Shown piece by piece: positions 8,146 to 10,513 of a stretch of 10,513 bases of DNA; position 1 is the first letter of the stretch; every line of letters starts with the position of its first letter. The DNA lies in assembly GCA_947505025.1 (NCBI GenBank), contig CANNIJ010000057.1, forward strand, positions 1 through 10,513, read 5' to 3'. The translations under genes were made by a program, and so were the position numbers. The notes beneath the pieces were generated by a model that worked only from the letters and a program-made list of their open reading frames with translations, was not told where the DNA came from and searched no databases. Origin of the DNA: Legionellaceae bacterium. Lineage in GTDB: Bacteria; Pseudomonadota; Gammaproteobacteria; Legionellales; Legionellaceae.

Positions 8146-9060
8146 TCATTGAGGGACTCGCTTAAATCGAGTCCTTAAATTAAACAAACTATCCAGGGAG
8201 CCCAACATAATGTAGACAGGCCCAAGTACCAAAGGGAAAAAACCCAGTGGAAGTAATAACAATATAAACATGCTTGAAGTGCGTTTAACTGAGCTTAGTG
8301 CGTGCGCACTCAGGCTTAATCCGACCAATAGGAAGTAGAAAACCACTATGGGCAACATATTGATAGCCATTACTTGATGCTTCATGGCAGCAATCACCAC
8401 TACACCACCAAACAAAATAGCGAGTTTATTTCCACAAAAAGTTAACATTTCCTGCTTAAAACCACCGGGGTAAAACAAGCGAGACTGCACAAAACGCGCC
8501 AGGAGCAAAGCTAATAAAGCATAACAAACAATACTTAAAGCTTGGCTACCAAGTACATAATTTGAAAATATCGCTTGATTTATTCCATCTGAATCTTTAA
8601 ACATCGGGTCATTGAAAAAACCTGACAAACTTTCTTGCTGCCCGATCAAACTACGCACACCTGCGTATTGTGCTATAATGTACCCAGGCATAAAAACATG
8701 CAGCAACAGCATTAAGCAGCTCGCCTGCGCGATAAACGCGCAATAAACCGCGTTCCAGCGCACACTTGAACCTAGAACACAAGACGCAATATACACCGGA
8801 ATATAGGTCAGCACAGTATTGATACACACCCACTCTACGCTCATACTTTGCAATAAAAAACTAGCATGCACTAGAGCAACCGGCATCAACACCAGCAAAC
8901 CATCACGCGCGCCCTTGCGTAATGTCACCAAAGCAATCAAAGCCATAGACAAGCCAGACGCATAAGGCAACAAACACAACATCACCGCGCACAATGTGAC
9001 ATACCGCGAATTATCTAACAGTTCGATCGTCTTTTCACGCACCAAATAACTCACACGCAT
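8146..9060 (-). CDS. DUF2232-like multi-pass membrane protein
   Basis: The 304-residue protein is very hydrophobic, with about eight likely membrane spans (roughly 20-46, 52-70, 74-96, 104-126, 165-190, 210-228, 232-252 and 262-286). The last soluble stretch is GSLDSLFNLRTRFKR. This span pattern, the C-terminal sequence (a short acidic and aromatic stretch, then basic) and the position between rpsR and rplI match the DUF2232/YybS-type membrane proteins found in ribosomal protein operons of several gammaproteobacteria. I name the family from pattern and position, not from a search. The function is unknown. An ECF-transporter S-component-like fold has been suggested for related proteins, and that remains inference here. 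The start is 6 bases after the rpsR stop with no strong ribosome site, so translation is probably coupled to rpsR. Confidence 0.8.
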   Translation of the reverse strand: MRVSYLVREKTIELLDNSRYVTLCAVMLCLLPYASGLSMALIALVTLRKGARDGLLVLMPVALVHASFLLQSMSVEWVCINTVLTYIPVYIASCVLGSSVRWNAVYCAFIAQASCLMLLLHVFMPGYIIAQYAGVRSLIGQQESLSGFFNDPMFKDSDGINQAIFSNYVLGSQALSIVCYALLALLLARFVQSRLFYPGGFKQEMLTFCGNKLAILFGGVVVIAAMKHQVMAINMLPIVVFYFLLVGLSLSAHALSSVKRTSSMFILLLLPLGFFPLVLGPVYIMLGSLDSLFNLRTRFKRVPQ

Positions 9061-9066
9061 TATGTA

Positions 9067-9291
9067 TCAACGATGGCTGTCGCAATACGGCAGCAGTGCT
9101 AAAAAACGTGCTTGCTTGATAGCTTTAGACAGCAAACGTTGTACACGCCCTTGCACACCAGTGATTCGACAAGGAACAATCTTCCCGGTCTCACTCAGAT
9201 AATTTTTTAATAAAGCAATATCTTTATAATCGATAGCTTCATTTCCGCCAGTAAATCGGCAATTTTTTTTACGACGATAATAAGTTGACAT
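9067..9291 (-). CDS. rpsR: 30S ribosomal protein S18
   Basis: S18 binds the platform of the 30S subunit as a heterodimer with S6. The 74-residue protein has the typical basic N-terminus (STYYRRKKNCRF), IDYKDIALLKNYLSETGKIVP (20-40), RITGVQGRVQRLLSKAIKQAR (42-62) and the terminal LALLPYCDSH. All family blocks are present and the length is normal. An AGGAAC ribosome site precedes the ATG. It follows rpsF by 15 bases. E. coli places priB between these two genes; here there is none. The gene leads straight into the DUF2232 membrane protein. Confidence 0.98.
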   Translation of the reverse strand: MSTYYRRKKNCRFTGGNEAIDYKDIALLKNYLSETGKIVPCRITGVQGRVQRLLSKAIKQARFLALLPYCDSHR

Positions 9292-9306
9292 AGTTAAAGT
9301 TCCTAT

Positions 9307-9636
9307 TTAGGCTTCACGCGTTTCTTTTTTCATCACAGATATATCTGTGATCGCACGATCTTGTAATGTAATCAAATTACGCATGATAGCATCATTGAAT
9401 TTAAATAAGTTTTTTAACTCATTCAGCGCTTCTTGATTGCATTCAACGTTCAGCATTATATAATGCGCTTTATGTACATTATTAATAGGATAAGCTAACG
9501 GACGACGTCCCCAATCTTCTTTCCTATGTATAACACCGGAGTGTTTGCTAATTACACCCTCATACTTCTCAACCATAGCTGGAACTTGTTCGCTTTGATC
9601 AGGATGCACAAGAAACACTATTTCGTAATGTCTCAT
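9307..9636 (-). CDS. rpsF: 30S ribosomal protein S6
   Basis: S6 pairs with S18 on the 30S platform, near the central domain of 16S rRNA. The 109-residue protein begins MRHYEIVFLVHPDQSEQV and has WGRRPLAYPINNVHKAHYIML (43-63) and the FKFNDAIMRNL helix (78-88), all characteristic. It ends after KKETREA and lacks the long acidic, glutamate-rich tail that the E. coli protein carries and RimK extends. A GAGG ribosome site (9645-9648) lies 8 bases before the ATG, which fixes the start. It is the first gene of the ribosomal block, preceded by a 266-base non-coding region holding the likely promoter and structured leader. Confidence 0.98.
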   Translation of the reverse strand: MRHYEIVFLVHPDQSEQVPAMVEKYEGVISKHSGVIHRKEDWGRRPLAYPINNVHKAHYIMLNVECNQEALNELKNLFKFNDAIMRNLITLQDRAITDISVMKKETREA

Positions 9637-9660
9637 ATTTTTTTCCTCATGAATTTAAAC

Positions 9661-9708
9661 GCCTTCTCTAGTTCAAGAATAAGGCAAGGGTAACCACGTT
9701 AAGGTGGT
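9661..9708 (-). promoter_or_regulatory. Two hairpins in the predicted rpsF leader RNA
   Basis: In the RNA made from the minus strand, the first hairpin is a 5-bp stem ACCAC/GUGGU around a 6-base loop (9693-9708). The second is at 9661-9685, either as GCCUU/AAGGC or as a longer GCC plus UUCU-type stem with a 3-base bulge. Both lie between the predicted start of transcription (about 9711) and the rpsF ribosome site (9645-9648). Leaders of rpsF operons are often controlled by the S6:S18 complex, but neither hairpin carries the CCG expected of that motif. They may only be spacer structure. Pairing was done by eye. Confidence 0.4.
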
Positions 9709-9717
9709 GTAGGCTGG

Positions 9718-9746
9718 ATCATACTCAAATTAAATATAAGAAGCAA
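9718..9746 (-). promoter_or_regulatory. rpsF: Predicted sigma70-type promoter for the rpsF operon
   Basis: On the minus strand a -35 element TTGCTT (9741-9746) is separated by exactly 17 bases from a -10 element TATGAT (9718-9723). Each differs from consensus at few positions (TTGACA, TATAAT). The spacer is AT-rich. Transcription would start near 9711, giving a leader of about 75 bases before the rpsF ATG. It is the best promoter match in the 9637-9902 gap. It probably drives rpsF, rpsR, the DUF2232 gene and rplI, and perhaps genes beyond. Confidence 0.6.
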
Positions 9747-9780
9747 TTTTTATGAAAGGATTATTCAGAAAAAGCCTGAG

Positions 9781-9813
9781 CAAGACCACGGCTGCCGCGG
9801 TTCATCCACCTTG
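9781..9813 (-). promoter_or_regulatory. Bulged GC-rich hairpin, possible S6:S18-type element or terminator
   Basis: In minus-strand RNA, CAAG (9810-9813) pairs with CUUG (9781-9784), and ACCGCGG (9795-9801) pairs with CCGUGGU (9785-9791) around a CAG loop. This makes an 11-bp stem with an 8-base bulge, GUGGAUGA, on one side. One pair is G-U in the minus RNA but A-C on the plus strand, so the structure favours the minus strand. The bulge plus CCG resembles the 16S rRNA stretch GGAGGAAUACCGGUGG near the S6:S18 site, and a CCG next to a bulge is the known hallmark of rpsF autoregulatory RNA. Against this, it lies upstream of the best promoter and about 145 bases before rpsF. A T-run follows about 11 bases after the inner stem (9769-9773), so a poor terminator for the channel gene is the alternative. 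Confidence 0.35.
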
Positions 9814-9902
9814 TTTTTAAGTTTTTTTGTACAAAAACTAACCAGGATTTGTTTGTTTTAAATTGGTGAGGACTACTTAATCTATGGGGGTTACACATTT
9901 AC

Positions 9903-10513
9903 TTATGAATCTAAAAGATGATTGACATTATTGTTAATTATCGAGGTATAGCCTCCCTCATATGACGTGCTTAAAATGGCATCATTAAGCACGTCAAGAA
10001 ACTTTGAGTCCTTCTTCACTATATAGGCGTAATACATTACAGTGGGTAAAAGATCATAAATATCCAGATTTATAATCCCACTATATTGATGCTTAATTCG
10101 GTGAGCAAGTATCGATGGTACTAATAAGCCATTAATCTGACCGTTCTGCATGGACTTGACGATATCAGGGTAACTATTATACAGGCGGTATGGTAAACCC
10201 TTTTTAACCGCAATAACATGTCCTATTGTATCTTTCTTTACTCCTAAAACTTTGTTTTGAATTGAGTTAATGTCTTGCGTCTGACTAACCGAGATAGTAC
10301 TCATGGTGGTGAATGAAGAAAAATTCCCTGTAAGTAAGGTGATTAATAGTACGCATATGATGGTATACATACTCATCAATATCCGCCCATAAATACTTGT
10401 GGGTGTAATATCTGAGCCAACCCCGGTAAACACACCAACAGACCAATATATACCTTTACCTAATTTAGGTAAAGAACCTCTTTTATTTAAAAAAACCTTA
10501 TTTTCTATAAAAG
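9903..10513 (-). CDS. Ligand-gated ion-channel-like protein (GluR0-like), C-terminal part, runs off right edge
   Basis: The frame stays open to the right edge, giving 202 visible residues; the true start lies outside. Visible order: a pore helix and filter region, IYWSVGVFTGVGSDITP (21-37); a second membrane helix, about 42-62 (GRILMSMYTIICVLLITLL); then a soluble lobe, about 75-202, resembling the second half of a family-3 periplasmic solute-binding domain (KVLGVKKDTIGHVIAVKKG, SMQNGQINGLLV, and a final helix with EGGYTSIINN). This order matches prokaryotic glutamate-receptor-type channels, where a binding domain is split by a two-helix pore. The filter reads TGVGSD instead of the potassium-channel TVGYGD, and the lobe lacks the acid that usually binds the ligand amino group. 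Ion and ligand are therefore unknown. The 266 bases between this gene and rpsF hold no other gene. An internal GTG at 10431-10433 is not a credible start, because the pore helix begins upstream of it. Confidence 0.75.
   Translation of the reverse strand, partial: FIENKVFLNKRGSLPKLGKGIYWSVGVFTGVGSDITPTSIYGRILMSMYTIICVLLITLLTGNFSSFTTMSTISVSQTQDINSIQNKVLGVKKDTIGHVIAVKKGLPYRLYNSYPDIVKSMQNGQINGLLVPSILAHRIKHQYSGIINLDIYDLLPTVMYYAYIVKKDSKFLDVLNDAILSTSYEGGYTSIINNNVNHLLDS

Noticed and set aside
9701..9722. AAGGTGGTGTAGGCTGGATCA resembles the 3' end of 16S rRNA
   Set aside because: The match does not extend upstream, there is no anti-Shine-Dalgarno after it, and the bases overlap the -10 element and leader hairpin. 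Probably chance.
9791..9800. GCTGCCGCGG resembles the universal 16S rRNA segment around position 520
   Set aside because: The match is about ten bases, the flanks do not continue as 16S rRNA, and the bases are better explained as part of the minus-strand hairpin at 9781-9813.
9824..9837. Palindrome TTTTTGTACAAAAA, possible operator or terminator
   Set aside because: It is made almost only of A and T runs in an AT-rich gap, has no GC stem, and no regulator gene is nearby.
10431..10433. GTG as the start of a 176-residue protein
   Set aside because: The frame is open upstream to the window edge and encodes the pore helix (K-G-I-Y-W-S-V) that belongs to the same channel domain, so this codon is internal.

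Overview
The window looks like a piece of a moderately AT-rich gammaproteobacterial chromosome. This rests on the gene order rpsF-rpsR-DUF2232-rplI and yebC-ruvC-ruvA, on an E. coli-sized PEP synthase (792 residues), and on the close likeness of S18, L9, RuvC and RuvA to gammaproteobacterial forms. I cannot name the genus. The layout would suit an aquatic or host-associated lineage such as Legionellales, but that is a guess. No rRNA, tRNA, CRISPR array, insertion sequence or prophage gene was found.

Every supported gene lies on the minus strand, so transcription runs from right to left. At the right edge (9903 to the end) is the 3' part of a gene for a membrane channel fused to a periplasmic-type ligand-binding lobe. 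Its pore signature departs from the standard potassium filter. A 266-base gap (9637-9902) follows. It holds a bulged hairpin that may be an S6:S18-type control element, a good sigma70-like promoter (9718-9746) and two leader hairpins.

The ribosomal protein block comes next: rpsF (S6), rpsR (S18), a multi-pass membrane protein of the DUF2232 type, and rplI (L9). There is no priB between rpsF and rpsR, unlike in E. coli. Then come yebC, ruvC and ruvA, which overlap by 4 bases at each junction. The usual last member, ruvB, is not there. In its place is ppsA (PEP synthase), followed by a CPA2-type cation/proton antiporter, nadC (NAD synthesis) and a murG that resembles the Bacillus-type clade more than the proteobacterial one. 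At the left edge is the start of a gene for an exported protein, cut off after 38 codons.

From rpsF to the left edge no gap exceeds about 50 bases, and no convincing terminator was seen in the gaps. The whole block could be one long transcript or a chain of overlapping ones. It mixes translation, recombination, carbon metabolism, ion transport, NAD synthesis and cell-wall synthesis, so it reads as a packed housekeeping region rather than one pathway. The parts most worth a second look are the channel with the altered filter, the structured region before rpsF, the Bacillus-like MurG and the replacement of ruvB by ppsA.
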